A DNA stretch of 5,930 bases from Candidatus Nanopelagicales bacterium (GTDB lineage: Bacteria; Actinomycetota; Actinomycetes; Nanopelagicales; Nanopelagicaceae), in contig JAURJF010000058.1 of NCBI GenBank assembly GCA_030832365.1, forward strand, positions 1 through 5,930, given 5' to 3'. The notes under the pieces were generated by a model, which had not been told where the DNA came from, did no database searches, and saw nothing but the letters and a program-made list of their open reading frames with translations. Of this stretch, positions 5,242 to 5,930 are shown in pieces (the first letter of the stretch is position 1; every line of letters starts with the position of its first letter). The position numbers and the translations under genes were made by a program.

Positions 5242-5250
5242 GGAGAGAGA

Positions 5251-5930
5251 ATGAAGAATAAATCAGGAAGACTAAACCTTGAGGCCCTAACCAAGGAATT
5301 TGGTAATGATAAAGAGAAGGTAGTGGCGGTGCGCGAACTAACGCTGACTATCAATCCTGGTGAGTTCGTCACCCTGCTTGGCCCCTCTGGCTGTGGCAAA
5401 ACAACCGCGCTTCGAATGATTGCTGGATTTGAAACCCCAACAAGCGGAAAGGTTCTTCTAGATGGCGAGGAGTTAAGTTCACTAACTCCTGATAAGCGCC
5501 CGATGGGAATGGTCTTTCAATCTTATGCGCTATTTCCTCATATGAGCGTCTTTGACAATGTTGCCTATGGACTCAAGATAAAGAAGATGTCAGCAGCTGC
5601 TATTAAAGAGGCGGTAGGTGATGTCTTAAGCTCGATGAGTCTTTCACATCTTGCAAATCGCGCTCCTAATCAATTATCCGGTGGCCAGCAGCAGAGAGTT
5701 GCACTCGCCAGAGCAATGGTGGTTAGACCCAAAGTTCTTTTATTTGATGAGCCACTTTCAAATCTAGATGCCAAGCTTCGAGCTCAGATGCGAATTGAGA
5801 TTCGCTCAATTCAGCAGAAATTAGGTATTACCAGTATTTTCGTTACTCATGATCAGGATGAAGCGATGAGCCTCTCTGATCGCATTGTGGTTATGCGAAA
5901 TGCAGTAGTCGAGCAAGTCGGCACACCTGA
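5251..5930 (+). CDS. ABC importer ATPase, N-terminal 226 residues (cut by the window end)
   Basis: This is the ATP-hydrolysing subunit that powers the importer, on the cytoplasmic face of the permease. All nucleotide-binding motifs are intact: Walker A G44-P-S-G-C-G-K50-T51, Q-loop Q90, signature L142-S-G-G-Q146, Walker B L163-L-F-D166-E167, D-loop S170-N-L-D173 and switch histidine H200. The sequence is of the PotA/FbpC type (MalK-like group). Members usually reach about 350 residues with a C-terminal TOBE domain, which would lie beyond the window. AAGGAG at 5240-5245 overlaps the permease stop and lies five bases before the ATG, indicating coupled translation. No frameshift or missing catalytic residue is visible. 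Confidence 0.95.
   Translation, partial: MKNKSGRLNLEALTKEFGNDKEKVVAVRELTLTINPGEFVTLLGPSGCGKTTALRMIAGFETPTSGKVLLDGEELSSLTPDKRPMGMVFQSYALFPHMSVFDNVAYGLKIKKMSAAAIKEAVGDVLSSMSLSHLANRAPNQLSGGQQQRVALARAMVVRPKVLLFDEPLSNLDAKLRAQMRIEIRSIQQKLGITSIFVTHDQDEAMSLSDRIVVMRNAVVEQVGTP

Noticed and set aside
1..5930. CRISPR array, insertion sequence or toxin-antitoxin pair
   Set aside because: No regularly spaced repeats, transposase motifs with terminal inverted repeats, or paired small toxin/antitoxin frames were found on either strand.

Overview
The window looks like chromosomal DNA from a low-to-moderate GC actinobacterium. A planktonic freshwater lineage of the acI/Nanopelagicales type is my best guess. 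This rests on three things: a split lycopene cyclase (CrtYc plus CrtYd), a Brp/Blh-type carotene oxygenase gene next to it (the pairing used to make retinal for actinorhodopsin), and a secreted binding protein with a short two-cysteine N-terminal module of a style I associate with those genomes. Taxonomy is inference; no marker gene is present.

Left part (1-946): a divergent carotenoid/retinal locus. The 5' end of blh runs leftward off the window. crtYc and crtYd run rightward as an ATGA-overlapping pair. Together they would cyclise lycopene to beta-carotene and cleave it to retinal. No opsin gene is visible here.

Middle (947-2299): a CAT-anticodon tRNA gene at 1012-1085 with its own promoter. 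Its 3' 46 bases are repeated in direct orientation 939 bases downstream (1982-2027; 43/46 identical, the last 25 perfectly). This is the arrangement left by site-specific integration into a tRNA 3' end. The bracketed segment is under 1 kb, holds a single gene for an unrecognised five-helix membrane protein (1260-1817), and contains no recombinase. A promoter with a perfect 7-1-7 palindrome over its -35 box precedes that gene. Two foldable elements flank the right repeat: a small two-part hairpin (1919-1955) and a longer rod with three nested helices (2080-2143). The second lies in the otherwise gene-free leader of the transporter operon.

Right part (2300-5930): an ABC importer operon with a secreted binding protein, a fused two-domain permease starting at TTG, and an ATPase cut by the window end. 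A 12-bp intergenic hairpin follows the binding-protein gene and probably sets higher expression of that subunit. The binding protein belongs to the AfuA/FbpA-like COG1840 group. It lacks the tandem tyrosines of ferric-iron binders and has a His-Asp pair plus a downstream Glu, so a phosphorylated or other anionic organic ligand is more likely than Fe(III).
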